Shown: positions 29,187 through 38,137, counted from the first letter of the stretch. The stretch is 62,175 nt of DNA from Acidimicrobiaceae bacterium (GCA_003138815.1 PLHD01000054.1:1-62175); one strand, 5' to 3'. Made by a program: numbers and translations. Notes: generated by a model from the sequence alone, not told the origin.

Positions 29187-29192
29187 AGTCTA
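29187..29192 (-). promoter_or_regulatory. Possible -10 box of the tRNA-Asp/tRNA-Phe unit
   Basis: TAGACT on the minus strand (within TATAGACT), about 40 bases before tRNA-Asp; the leader would be removed by RNase P. Confidence 0.35.
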
Positions 29193-29305
29193 TACGGTGT
29201 GACCACTGCGCCCCGAGGCCCTCATTCTGACCGAATCGTCCACGCCCGTGGGATGCTGGCCGTGGCCAAGGCTTCGACGGCGGCGTTGCAGCCGGCAGGC
29301 GTCTG

Positions 29306-29682
29306 GTGACAACGACGGTCGTACTCGTGATTCTGGGTGCCGGTCTCGTGCACGCTCTCTGGAACGCGCTGACCAGGAGTCAGCACGATCAGTTCGCCAG
29401 CTTCGCGCTCCTGAACCTGAGCGTCGCTCTCGTCAGTTGGGTGGTGCTGCCCATCGTCGGCCTGCCCAGGTCCGCGTCGTGGGTGTACCTCGGGCTGTCG
29501 ATTTTCTGCCACCTCGGCTTCGAGCTGTTCCTGATGGGCGCCTACCGTCGCGCCGACTTCTCGCGGTCCTATCCGATCGCCCGAGGCGTGGCCCCCGGCT
29601 GGTCTCGCTCGGCGGGCTGATCTTCGCGAGCGAGCACCTAACGGGCGGCACGAGCGCCTCTCTTGCCTCGCGGCTCATTTGA
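29306..29682 (+). pseudogene. Broken EamA/DMT-family transporter
   Basis: The first 95 or so codons encode typical DMT helices (GAGLVHALWNALTR; AYRRADFSRSYPIARGVAP). After a run of C residues near 29594 the frame shifts: the continuation VSLGGLIFASEHLTGG is read in another frame and stops at 29680-29682. An intact EamA protein has about ten helices and 280-300 residues; this remnant codes for about 125 and its end overlaps the opposing GH1 gene by eight bases. Frameshift and loss of the C-terminal half are both seen. Confidence 0.75.
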
Positions 29683-30853
29683 CGCTGTCGGGGAAGTCGC
29701 GCGCGGCCTCGGCGTACCACCGCGCGGACGGCTTGGGCGTACGCGCGAAGGTCTTCCTGTCGACCTCGACGATCCCGAACTTGGGGCCGTAGCCGAGGGT
29801 CCACTCGAAGTTGTCGAGCAGCGACCATTGGAAGTAGCCGCGCACGTCCACGCCGCTGTCCTGGGCGTTGCGAACTCCGCGTAACGCCTCGGTGAGGTAG
29901 CGGATCCGCTGCGCGTCGTCGTTGGTGCCGATCCCGTTCTCGGTCACGATGACCGGCAGTCCGGTCTCTCGGGCCGCGCGGCGCACGGTGTACTCGACGC
30001 ACTGGGGCCAGTAGAGGTAGCCCATCTCGGTCGTCTCGCCGTCCGGCGCGACGAGCCCGGAGGGGCCCAGCTGGATCTTCGTGTAGCACTGCACGCCGAT
30101 GAAGTCGTCGTCGCCGACGCAGCGGAGGTACTCGTCCTCCATCTCGGCCAGCAGCGAGGCGACCAGGTCGTGCGCGCCGTCGATCGCCTCGTACTCCTGC
30201 ATCGAGAGGCAGAGCCCTATGGGGAAGTCGCCATCGACGCCGCGTAGCGCGTCGCCCATCGCGAGGTGGCACGCCCGCATGGCCGTGTTGACCTTGGAGA
30301 ACCGGTCCCAGTTGCTCGCCCCGGGCGGGAAGTCGCCCATGAGGTAGCCCATGAGCGCGACGATGTTCGGCTCGTTCACCGTGCAGGCGACGCCGATCTT
30401 GTCGCCGAGCGCCTCGGCGACGGTGCGGGCGTAGTCGCCCATCCAGGCGGCGATATTGGGGTTCTCGAATCCGCCTGCGTCGGCCACCCAGATCGGCAGC
30501 GTGAAGTGATGCAGCGTCACGACCGCCAGGATCGAACGCCGCTCGCAGCTCTCGAGGACCCGCCGGTAGTGATCGAGCGCGCCCGGGGAGAACGAGCCTT
30601 GTTCGGGTTCGATGCGCGCCCACTCGAGCGAGAAGCGATACGCGTTGAGGCCCAGCGTCTCGATGAGGTCAAGATCCTCCTCGAAACGGTTCCAAGAGTC
30701 GCAGGCGTCGCCGCACGGCTCGACGACCTTGGTGCCGGGAGCGCGCTCGAAGCGCCACCAGTCGGAGTTCGTGTTGCCGCCCTCGATCTGGTACGCCGAG
30801 GTGGCTGTGCCCCACGAAAAGGTGGCGGGAAACCGGGCGTGGCGCTTGGTGAT
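29675..30853 (-). CDS. GH1 family beta-glucosidase-like enzyme without a canonical start codon
   Basis: Glycoside hydrolase family 1. Translation in one uninterrupted frame shows FPATFSWGTATSAYQIEGG near the N-terminus, WNRFEEDLDLIETLGLNAYR, TLHHFTLP, the acid/base TVNEP (Glu about 161) and the nucleophile IVTENGIG (Glu about 305). Between the in-frame stop at 30893-30895 and the GTG at 30520 there is no ATG, GTG or TTG. Starting at 30520 would delete the first 111 residues of the barrel. An ATC at 30851-30853 is placed exactly where family members start (I-TKRHARFPATF) and would give 392 residues. Either ATC initiates or a start-codon mutation has silenced the gene. Confidence 0.75.
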   Translation of the reverse strand: MTKRHARFPATFSWGTATSAYQIEGGNTNSDWWRFERAPGTKVVEPCGDACDSWNRFEEDLDLIETLGLNAYRFSLEWARIEPEQGSFSPGALDHYRRVLESCERRSILAVVTLHHFTLPIWVADAGGFENPNIAAWMGDYARTVAEALGDKIGVACTVNEPNIVALMGYLMGDFPPGASNWDRFSKVNTAMRACHLAMGDALRGVDGDFPIGLCLSMQEYEAIDGAHDLVASLLAEMEDEYLRCVGDDDFIGVQCYTKIQLGPSGLVAPDGETTEMGYLYWPQCVEYTVRRAARETGLPVIVTENGIGTNDDAQRIRYLTEALRGVRNAQDSGVDVRGYFQWSLLDNFEWTLGYGPKFGIVEVDRKTFARTPKPSARWYAEAARDFPDSVK

Positions 30854-30982
30854 GTCCTTGAACCTATCTCCCGGCCGGACACGACGCGGCGACTAGCGAA
30901 GGGAGCCTGGCGCTCCGGCTCGAGGACACCGCCCGTCGGTAGTATCGCTGGTGACCAGCACCGTTTATCAGGAGGAGCAAGG

Positions 30983-31618
30983 ATGCCCGAGCGACCGCAG
31001 AGAATCTCCTACTTCCCTCTGTCGAAGATGGATGACGCCATGATGGACGAGATGCGTCGATGCGCCCTCGAGGGCACGCCGCGACCGGAGAGCTCGGCTG
31101 TCCGCGGCCATTCGTCGGCGGCGTTCTGGGCGTTCGCCAATTCGTGGGCCGCGCTTTTTCGCGGCGGGGTGGTGGAGCATTCGCTCAAGGAGCTGTGCAG
31201 GGTCTACGTGTCGCGCTCGCTCAAGTGCGAGTACTGCGGCAACCAGCGCAGTTCCGAGGCCCGGGCCCAGGGCATATCGGAGGGCCAACTCGATCAGCTC
31301 ATGAACTTCGAGACTTCCGGGGTGTACGACGAGCGCCAGAAGGCGGCGCTGGGCTACGCCGAGGCCATCACCTGGAGGCTGGACCCGGACGATGCCTTCT
31401 GGGAGCGCCTGCACGGCGAGTTCTCCGAGGAGGAGCTCGTCGAACTCGCCTGCTTCATCGCGCTCACCATGGGCCAGCAGAGCTGGATCCGTCTGCTCAA
31501 CATCGATCATCATCAGGTGATGGCGGGAAGCCCCGCATCGTTGGCCCCGGGACTCGAGGACGGGGAAGCCCTGGAGGTCGCCAGGTCCAGTCCTGACTAC
31601 TGGGCCGCGAGGCCGTGA
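30983..31618 (+). CDS. Carboxymuconolactone decarboxylase/AhpD-like protein
   Basis: The 211-residue all-helical protein has the CxxC redox pair in SLKCEYCGNQRSSEA, as in AhpD-like peroxidase partners. The helix ALGYAEAITWRLDPDD is also typical. Substrate unknown; a peroxide or alkylhydroperoxidase-type role is inferred from the family. AGGAGGAG lies just before the ATG. The open frame extends far upstream but that part is a shadow of the GH1 gene. Confidence 0.82.
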   Translation: MPERPQRISYFPLSKMDDAMMDEMRRCALEGTPRPESSAVRGHSSAAFWAFANSWAALFRGGVVEHSLKELCRVYVSRSLKCEYCGNQRSSEARAQGISEGQLDQLMNFETSGVYDERQKAALGYAEAITWRLDPDDAFWERLHGEFSEEELVELACFIALTMGQQSWIRLLNIDHHQVMAGSPASLAPGLEDGEALEVARSSPDYWAARP

Positions 31619-31620
31619 AG

Positions 31621-31872
31621 CTACTTCTGGACGATGTAGTAGAAGCCCCAGGCGACCGTCGCCACGATGAGGAGAGTCGCCAGCGACATGGCCACGCCGC
31701 TCAGGTAGCGCACGCCAAGCGTCGAGCCCTGACGACGGTACGTCGAGAGCGAGTAGACGCCGATCGTGAACACCACGATGATCCCGACGCCGACGCCGAG
31801 ACTGATGGCGAACACCGCCCAGAGGGAGTGCCAGTCGATGAGAGGCGTCGGCGGGGTCACGGTGGCGAGCAT
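31621..31872 (-). CDS. Small two-helix membrane protein, probable Pit partner
   Basis: This 83-residue protein has two hydrophobic segments (FAISLGVGVGIIVVFTIGVY and AMSLATLLIVATVAWGFYYI) around a short basic loop (STYRRQGS). It begins eight bases after the end of pit, so the two are almost surely co-transcribed. I know no named family; a role in or near the phosphate transporter is inferred from position only. Confidence 0.75.
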   Translation of the reverse strand: MLATVTPPTPLIDWHSLWAVFAISLGVGVGIIVVFTIGVYSLSTYRRQGSTLGVRYLSGVAMSLATLLIVATVAWGFYYIVQK

Positions 31873-31880
31873 GGCGTCCC

Positions 31881-33041
31881 TCAAGCCCCCGTCGAGACCG
31901 GCTCGTGGACCTTCTCGAAGGCCTCGGAGTGGTCGCCCCAGTGGTCGTTCACGTTGTTGGCGTTGATCTTGTCGCGGCGCGAGCGCAGGTAGATGAACGT
32001 GCAGTACAGGGCCAACACGAGCCCGATGACCAGTTCCCCGAGCGAGAATCCGAAGATCCTCTCGCCGTAGAAGCTCACCGCTCCGCAGGCCGCCGCGCTC
32101 GGCAGCGTGATCAGCCAGGCCGGGCCGACCCGGCCGACCACCGACCACCGAACGGAGCGCTTCTTGGTACCGAGTCCCGAGCCGAGGATCGAGCCGGTCG
32201 CGACGTACGTCGTGGACAGCGGCATGCCGAAGTGGCTCGACGACAGGATGACCGCCGACGAGGTGATCTGGGAGGCGAACCCCTGGGTGGGGCTTAGCTT
32301 GGTGAATCCCTGACCCATGGTCCGGATGATCCGCCAGCCGCCGATGTAGGGGCCCAGCCCGATCGCCAGACCGCAGACCAGCACCACCCACTTCGGCGTG
32401 GCGCCGTTGGCCGCCAGGGTGCCGTTGGCGATGAGGGCCAGGGTGATGACGCCCATGGTCTTCTGCGCGTCGTTGGTGCCGTGGGCGATGGAGAGCATCG
32501 CGGACGAGCCGATCTGACCGGCCTTCATGCCCATTGACTTCGTGGAATCGTCGGACTTCACGCTCAGGCGGCGCGAGAGCGCCGTGGCGATGGCCGCGAT
32601 GACGAGGGCGAAGATGGGAGCCGCGATGGAGGGCGCCAGGACCTTGCCCACGATGCCGCTCCAGAGCACCGCGCTGCCCCCGGCGTGAGCCATCATCGCG
32701 CCGATGACGTCTCCGATGAGCGCGTGGCTAGAACTTGAAGGTATCCCGAAATACCAGGTGGTGATGTTCCAGGCGATGGCGCCGACCAGGCCGGCGAAGA
32801 CCACGGGCAGGATTATCTGGGTTTGGCTGACGATGCCACTGGCGACCGTCGCGGCGACCTTCAGCGAGATGAACGCGCCGACCACGTTCAAGAGGCCCGA
32901 AAGCAGGACGGCGACGCGAGGCTTCAGCGCGCCCGTGGCGATGCTCGGGGCCACCGCGTTGGCGGTGTCGTGGAAACCATTTGTGAAGTCAAATCCGACG
33001 GCGACAACAATGACGAGTGCTAAGAGGAAGGTGTTGTGCAC
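31881..33041 (-). CDS. pit: Low-affinity inorganic phosphate transporter
   Basis: The 386-residue PiT-family symporter imports metal-phosphate with protons. The duplicated signature is clear: GFDFTNGFHDTANAVAPSIA at the N-terminus and SIAHGTNDAQKTMGVI in the second half. About ten membrane segments are seen, with the cytosolic loop containing KSDDSTKSMG. Start is GTG with a weak ribosome site. No PHO box was found. Confidence 0.94.
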   Translation of the reverse strand: MHNTFLLALVIVVAVGFDFTNGFHDTANAVAPSIATGALKPRVAVLLSGLLNVVGAFISLKVAATVASGIVSQTQIILPVVFAGLVGAIAWNITTWYFGIPSSSSHALIGDVIGAMMAHAGGSAVLWSGIVGKVLAPSIAAPIFALVIAAIATALSRRLSVKSDDSTKSMGMKAGQIGSSAMLSIAHGTNDAQKTMGVITLALIANGTLAANGATPKWVVLVCGLAIGLGPYIGGWRIIRTMGQGFTKLSPTQGFASQITSSAVILSSSHFGMPLSTTYVATGSILGSGLGTKKRSVRWSVVGRVGPAWLITLPSAAACGAVSFYGERIFGFSLGELVIGLVLALYCTFIYLRSRRDKINANNVNDHWGDHSEAFEKVHEPVSTGA

Positions 33042-33175
33042 ACAGCACTCTTAGCAAGCAGTCCGCGTCACTCCCGGAGAAGGGGCACCATTTAAAGCAC
33101 TTTTGTCCCAGAGACCATCTTCGTGTCACTTTTGGGCCCCCAACCTCGACGCGAGGGCGCGCGAAAGGTTCTAAC

Positions 33176-33997
33176 CTACTTCGCCAGCTTGTTCTGCGTG
33201 CTCACGATCTTGGAGAATTGCGCACTGAGGCTCGTCGCCAAAGCAGCCAACTCGGTCTGGGAGGTTGATGACTTCTTGCCCTCAAGAGTGAGGATCGACG
33301 CGCTGCTCTCCTTGGTCTGGGTGGAGGCGAACTTGACCAGCAACGCGTTGAACGCGGCGTTCGGTCCATTGGCGTCGCTCCTGAGACTCGTGGCCTCGAG
33401 CAGGAGGCTGCGGTTGGCGCTGATGTCGGTGGCCGTCGACGCCTTCGAGGACTCGGCCTGGGTGTCGACCTGCATGGCGTAGACGACGCCCACGACGCCG
33501 ACGCTCCATTGCGAGAAGCTGACCGGCACCTTGCTGATGACGGCGTCGAGAAGGTAGGAGTCGGACCCAACGTTGGCGCTCTGGTAGTAGATGATTCCGG
33601 CGTTCTGTGCCTCGTCGTCTGGGTTCTTCTGCTTGGGGTAGAGGGCCACGGCGCTGATGAGTGCCCGAGCGTCGACTCCGTACTTGTGGACGAGCCTCGA
33701 TTCCGAAGACGGGACCGAGTCGTTCATCATCAGCTTCAAGTAGGCGTCGATTCCGGCGACGGCGCTGAGCACCTTGGCCTTGTTGGCGGCGACCTCCTTC
33801 TTGCACTTGGACGTCTGGCAGAAGAAGTACTGGCGGATCTGATTGACGAAGGTGTTGGTTCCCGTGATGATCGTCTTGGTCGGTAGCGCCTTGGGCGTTG
33901 AGCCAGAAGAGAGGGTGGCGGGCACCACCAGCAGTCCGAGCTGCACGACGCCGATGGTGAGAACCACGAGGGTCCGCTTGAGGAACTGGATGGACAC
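33176..33997 (-). CDS. Secreted or membrane-anchored protein of unknown function
   Basis: A 273-residue protein with one N-terminal hydrophobic segment (FLKRTLVVLTIGVVQLGLLV) after a basic start. This could be a signal peptide or anchor. The outside part has one cysteine pair (FFCQTSKCKKE) and long Ser/Thr/Ala helices rich in polar residues (SSKASTATDISANRSLLLEA). No family is recognised. The GTG start with AAGGA about ten bases upstream is preferred; a longer frame begins at 34048. Confidence 0.7.
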   Translation of the reverse strand: MSIQFLKRTLVVLTIGVVQLGLLVVPATLSSGSTPKALPTKTIITGTNTFVNQIRQYFFCQTSKCKKEVAANKAKVLSAVAGIDAYLKLMMNDSVPSSESRLVHKYGVDARALISAVALYPKQKNPDDEAQNAGIIYYQSANVGSDSYLLDAVISKVPVSFSQWSVGVVGVVYAMQVDTQAESSKASTATDISANRSLLLEATSLRSDANGPNAAFNALLVKFASTQTKESSASILTLEGKKSSTSQTELAALATSLSAQFSKIVSTQNKLAK

Positions 33998-34195
33998 GGA
34001 GATTGGTTCCTTGCTTCTCGAGAGTGGTTGATCGGTCGTCGCGGGCACTCGGCCTCGGGCTCGTGGTCGCCCACGGGGCTCCCGCGTCGACCCTCGACCC
34101 CGGTCAAGGCTAATTGCAAGCGGGACCGTTCAGGTCTCGGCGTCGTGGGGTTATCCCAGCCCAGGCCCAGGCCCCGGGTGCGGGGATTGCGCCGC

Positions 34196-34576
34196 TTAAT
34201 CCTCCAGGACGAGGCAGAACGGGTGGCCTACCGGGTCCAGGAAGACCCGGAACGTCTCGCCCGGCTGGAAGTCCGGCTTGCTGGCACCGAGTGAGAGGGC
34301 CACTGCTTCGCTCGCGTCGAGATCGTCGACGTCGAAGTCCAGGTGCAGCTGCTGGGGCACCGGACCCTCGGGCCACGTCGGTGCGACGAACGCCGGCACC
34401 TTCTGGAATCCGATGGTTGGCCCGCCGTCACTCAGCAGCTCGATCCATGTGACGTCGCCCGGGGGGAAGTCCCCCAGGGGCTCGACTTCGAGACCGGTGA
34501 GCCGTGCATAGAAGTTGGCGAGTTCTAGTGGGTCCGGGCAGTCGAGGGCCGCGACCGAGAAGTTGATGTGCGTCAT
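34196..34576 (-). CDS. VOC-family (glyoxalase/bleomycin-resistance fold) protein
   Basis: The 126-residue protein carries the two beta-alpha-beta-beta-beta units of the vicinal oxygen chelate fold: ALDCPDPLELANFYARLTGL in the first, and LHLDFDVDDLDASEAVALSL then FRVFLDPVGHPFCLV in the second. Substrate unknown. The ATG follows TACATT by exactly six bases, so a leaderless transcript is predicted. Confidence 0.87.
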   Translation of the reverse strand: MTHINFSVAALDCPDPLELANFYARLTGLEVEPLGDFPPGDVTWIELLSDGGPTIGFQKVPAFVAPTWPEGPVPQQLHLDFDVDDLDASEAVALSLGASKPDFQPGETFRVFLDPVGHPFCLVLED

Positions 34577-34582
34577 GGCTCC

Positions 34583-34588
34583 AATGTA
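34583..34588 (-). promoter_or_regulatory. Leaderless -10 box of the VOC gene
   Basis: TACATT on the minus strand, six bases before the ATG. Confidence 0.55.
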
Positions 34589-34707
34589 GCGACGCCGGGC
34601 CCGGCCACGGTCCGGTCCTCACTTGAGCCGGCGTCGCGAAACGCTCGGTCCGGGCGAATCGGAGATGGCTCCCTGCGGGACTGGCGAGGTCACCTCGTCT
34701 CGGGTCC

Positions 34708-34979
34708 ATGAACGTGGACCTCCTCACCATCGTCGTCGATGACTACGACGAGGCACCCGACTTCTACGTGAGGGTCCTGGGCTTCGACCTGGTCGAGGAC
34801 ACTCCCGCGCTGACGAGGACCCGGAGAGGTGAAGCGCTGGGTCGTCGTGCGAACCGTGAACGCGCGCACCGGGATGCTCCTGGCCCGCCAGGACGGCGAG
34901 CGTTAAGCGCCCCGGGTCGGCGACCGGGTGGGCTTCTTTCTCAGGGCTGACGACTTCGAGGCCTCGCTGCCGCGGATCA
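34708..34979 (+). pseudogene. Frameshifted VOC-family gene
   Basis: The frame from the ATG reads MNVDLLTIVVDDYDEAP, then FYVRVLGFDLVEDTPAL, a clear glyoxalase-like start. A second frame then encodes VKRWVVVRTVNARTGMLLAR before a TAA, and a third encodes VGDRVGFFLRADDFEASL. At least two frameshifts are therefore needed to follow the family pattern, and the last third is missing where the opposing permease gene ends. Confidence 0.75.
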
Positions 34980-36413
34980 GTCGACCGTTTCTGGCGCGCC
35001 CTGCTCTGACGCCGGCTCGCGCACCGGCCGACGCCTCGGCCGAGACGCCGCGTTCCTCGCCGCCGCGGCGCGCTGGAGCCTGGGGACGACGGCCAGGACG
35101 TACGTCGTCGATATGGCCCCGAGCACCGCGATGACGCTGAACGGAGCAACCGAGAAGTGGCTGGGGTCCTTGGGGTCGGCGAAGGCCGTGGCGACGAACA
35201 GCACGCTGAAGAGGACCACGCCGAAGGACGCGAGGGGCCTCCCGGCGATGACCTTGAAGGGACGTTTTCGATCGACGCGTGAACGAAGAATCAAGAGGCA
35301 GAGCGATCCGACGGCGTAGATCGCGCACTCGATGGCCGCGCCGACCGACACCAGCAGGAGCCACTGCCCGGTGGCGAACACGATCGCCGCAACCACCGAA
35401 GAAGTCACGGCCAGTGCGGTGACCGCCAGCCAAGGCACCGCGTTCATGTTGAGCCGCGCGAACTGACGGGGGAGGTTTCCCTCGCGCGCGGCGGCGTAGA
35501 TGAACCTTGAAGCCACGAGGAAGCCGCCGTTGAAGGTGTTGAGCGCGGTTAGCACCGTGAGCGCGAGCATCCAGAGCTCGCCGACCGTCCCGAGGGCCGC
35601 TCGCCCGAGCAGCAACTGGGGATAGGCGCTCGCGTGCAGGGTCGAGAAGCTCACGAGGTGCGCCAGGGCCAGCGCGAAGAGGGTGGCGACGATCCAGATC
35701 AGCACGGGAGCGACGAAGAGGGCCCGGGTGATCACCCGGGGTGTACGCGCCTCTTCGGCCGTCGTGGTGACCCATTCGAACGCCGCGTAGAGGAACAGGG
35801 CGAAGGCGACGGCCTGGATGCCCGAGAACGTTCCCTTGCCGAAGAGATCGAGCGGGTGCCGGAAGGCTCCGCCGACGTGAAAGAGGGCGACGACCGAAAG
35901 GATCGAGGTGCCCGCGAGCACCGTGTAGGTCACCACGGTCTGTACCCAGCCCGCGATTCGCACTCCCCGGAGGTTCGCCGCGAGCGCGACCGCCAGCAGC
36001 ACGATGATCCACACGTATGCCAGCGCTGCGGGTTCGCGGAGGACGTGGCGCACCGCCGCGCCGATCAGGAAGGCGTCGGCCGCGATGACGAGCACGACGG
36101 TGGTCATGTAGGTGAACGTCACCGACAGCGCCGTCCGGTTGCCGATTGCCCGCCCCAGGTACAGCCGTATCCCGGCGGCGGTGGGGTAGAGGCCATTGAG
36201 TTCGGCGAAGATCGCCGAGACGAGCACGACGACGAGCCCTCCGATGAGGATGGCGAACGCGGCCGTCGCCCCTGGAGCGTAGGCCAGGATCGACACGACG
36301 CCGAGGTAATCGATGGCGGCGAAGGCCAGGCCCGCCGAGGTCGCGGTGGCCGTTGACGTCCCTACCGACCGGCGTAGCGTGATGACCGCTTCGGCGGGTT
36401 GCTCACCCATCAA
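34977..36413 (-). CDS. APC-family amino acid/polyamine permease
   Basis: The 478-residue membrane protein has about twelve hydrophobic segments and the APC core: AFAAIDYLGVVSILAYAPGA in helix 1, AELNGLYPTAAGIRLYLGRA, and a helix 6 region FALFLYAAFEWVTTTAEEAR. It is the last gene of a three-gene operon and overlaps the SCP2 gene by four bases. The paired aminotransferase suggests an amine or amino acid substrate (inference). Confidence 0.87.
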   Translation of the reverse strand: MMGEQPAEAVITLRRSVGTSTATATSAGLAFAAIDYLGVVSILAYAPGATAAFAILIGGLVVVLVSAIFAELNGLYPTAAGIRLYLGRAIGNRTALSVTFTYMTTVVLVIAADAFLIGAAVRHVLREPAALAYVWIIVLLAVALAANLRGVRIAGWVQTVVTYTVLAGTSILSVVALFHVGGAFRHPLDLFGKGTFSGIQAVAFALFLYAAFEWVTTTAEEARTPRVITRALFVAPVLIWIVATLFALALAHLVSFSTLHASAYPQLLLGRAALGTVGELWMLALTVLTALNTFNGGFLVASRFIYAAAREGNLPRQFARLNMNAVPWLAVTALAVTSSVVAAIVFATGQWLLLVSVGAAIECAIYAVGSLCLLILRSRVDRKRPFKVIAGRPLASFGVVLFSVLFVATAFADPKDPSHFSVAPFSVIAVLGAISTTYVLAVVPRLQRAAAARNAASRPRRRPVREPASEQGAPETVD

Positions 36414-36769
36414 GCGTCGGGCCAGATGACGTAGCTGATGGCGTCGAGGCGCAAGACGTCCTCCTGCGAGCCCTTCACCGCGATCTCGCCGCGCAGGTAC
36501 TTCTGGACCGGGTTCAGGTCCCCCCAGAACATGTCGCAGAACGTCTCGGACGTGGTGGTGACGACGATGTCGGGCACACCGACGTGGCCGGCGACGGTGG
36601 CGACAATTTCTCCCTTGTCGACGTCCATGGTGAAGGTGTCCGCGGTGTCCGAGCAGATGAAGTGCAGCACCCTCGTCCAGTCCCGCTGCATCTTGCGCAG
36701 CCGGGCGTTCTCGTTGCAGCTGACGGTGTAGTCGGCGAGAGCCTCGCTTATCTCATCCCACTCGGCCAC
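36410..36769 (-). CDS. SCP2-like sterol/lipid-binding domain protein
   Basis: A 119-residue single-domain protein resembling the SCP-2 fold: FTMDVDKGEIVATVAGHVGV, then PDIVVTTTSETFCDMFWGDL, and GEIAVKGSQEDVLRLDAI. In bacteria such domains often accompany enzymes acting on hydrophobic or CoA substrates. GAGGGG precedes the ATG; it begins nine bases after the aminotransferase and overlaps the permease. Confidence 0.75.
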   Translation of the reverse strand: MAEWDEISEALADYTVSCNENARLRKMQRDWTRVLHFICSDTADTFTMDVDKGEIVATVAGHVGVPDIVVTTTSETFCDMFWGDLNPVQKYLRGEIAVKGSQEDVLRLDAISYVIWPDA

Positions 36770-36778
36770 GGCGGCCCC

Positions 36779-38131
36779 TCAGGTCGCTGGCGCCGGACGA
36801 GCCGGACGCCGCTTGGCCCGGCCGTGCGCTTCGTTTGGACCGACGCCGGCCTTCAGGTCCTTGATGGCGAGGTGCATGGCGTCGAGCAGGAACGTCACCT
36901 CCGCCTCTTCGATCACGAGCGAGGGCATCAGCCGCATGACGGACGGCTGGTTGCCGCTGTAGATCGCCAGGACCCCGTGCTGGGCCAGGTGGTAGGACAT
37001 CCTCGGGCCCAGCGAGTCCTCGGCGTACTGGATGCCCGCCATGAGGCCCAGGCCACGCACCTCGGCGATGATGTCGGGGTGCTCGCCGGCAATCTCGTGG
37101 AGACCGTCGAACATCAGCGATCCCATGGCGGCGGCGTGCTCGACCAGCCCCGTCTCTTCGATCACGTTGATCACTTCGAGCGCGATGGCGCACGCGACGT
37201 CCGAGCCGCCGAAGGTCGAGAGGTGGATGAACGGGTTGGGGATCATGAACTCGCGCAGCTCCTCGCTGAAGACCGTCGCCGAGATCGACACCAGCGATCC
37301 GCCGAGCGACTTGGCGATGGTCATGATGTCGGGAACGACGCCGTAGTGCTCGCTGGCCCACCACTTGCCGGTTCGTCCCAGGCCGGTCTGGATCTCGTCG
37401 AGGATGAGCAGCGCCCCGGCCCGGTCGCACGCCGCCCGCACGTCGGCCAGGTAGCCCGCCGGCGCCACGATGATGCCGCCCTCTCCCTGGACCGGCTCGA
37501 GCAGGACGGCGGCGGTGTTTTCGTCGATCTCCTCGAGCATTGCTTGGGTGTCGCCGAAGGGCACCTGGACGAACCCGGGCATCAACGGCTCGAACGGCTG
37601 GCGGAACGCGCTGCGCCCCGCGGCCGAAAGCGCGAAGCCCGTGTGGCCGTGGTAGCCGTTGATGGTCGAGATGATCTTGGGGCGCCGGGTCGCCCCACGA
37701 GCCAACTTGATGGCGAAGTCGTTCGCCTCGCCCCCGCCGGTCCCGAACATGGTGCAGGAAAGGTCGCCGGGCGCAATTTGGGCCAGCCGGGCGGCGAGCT
37801 CGGCCTTCTGGCGCGAGCAAAGCAGGAAGTTGCCGTGGTCGAGCCGGTCCAGCGCTTCGTGGGCGGCCGCGACAATCCGGGGATTCCTGCGCCCGGTGTT
37901 GAAGGACCCCGCCGACGTGAAGCAGTCGAGGAAACGTCGGCCGTCGAGGTCCCACACCCACGCGCCGCTTCGTTCGGCCTCGATGAGGTCGAGGCCCGCC
38001 GAACGCATTACGCGAACCTTCTGGGGGTTGAGGTACGTTGCGAAGTCGTCCAGTGCCCGTTGCTTGGCTGCGGGGTCGGGGATGAAATCTATTTCGGTCG
38101 CCCACGCGTCCAAGGGACGATCGTTTTCCAT
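36779..38131 (-). CDS. Class III PLP-dependent aminotransferase
   Basis: The 450-residue fold-type I enzyme has the PLP lysine in TIAKSLGG (Lys274) and the conserved Asp in LLILDEIQTGLGRTG (Asp245). Its GTGGGEANDFAIKLAR and PVQGEGGI segments are also typical. Relatives act on ornithine, GABA, putrescine or beta-alanine; which of these applies cannot be told from sequence alone. First gene of an operon with SCP2 and an APC permease. TAGGGT ends six bases before the ATG. Confidence 0.9.
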   Translation of the reverse strand: MENDRPLDAWATEIDFIPDPAAKQRALDDFATYLNPQKVRVMRSAGLDLIEAERSGAWVWDLDGRRFLDCFTSAGSFNTGRRNPRIVAAAHEALDRLDHGNFLLCSRQKAELAARLAQIAPGDLSCTMFGTGGGEANDFAIKLARGATRRPKIISTINGYHGHTGFALSAAGRSAFRQPFEPLMPGFVQVPFGDTQAMLEEIDENTAAVLLEPVQGEGGIIVAPAGYLADVRAACDRAGALLILDEIQTGLGRTGKWWASEHYGVVPDIMTIAKSLGGSLVSISATVFSEELREFMIPNPFIHLSTFGGSDVACAIALEVINVIEETGLVEHAAAMGSLMFDGLHEIAGEHPDIIAEVRGLGLMAGIQYAEDSLGPRMSYHLAQHGVLAIYSGNQPSVMRLMPSLVIEEAEVTFLLDAMHLAIKDLKAGVGPNEAHGRAKRRPARPAPAT

Positions 38132-38137
38132 AGCTGG

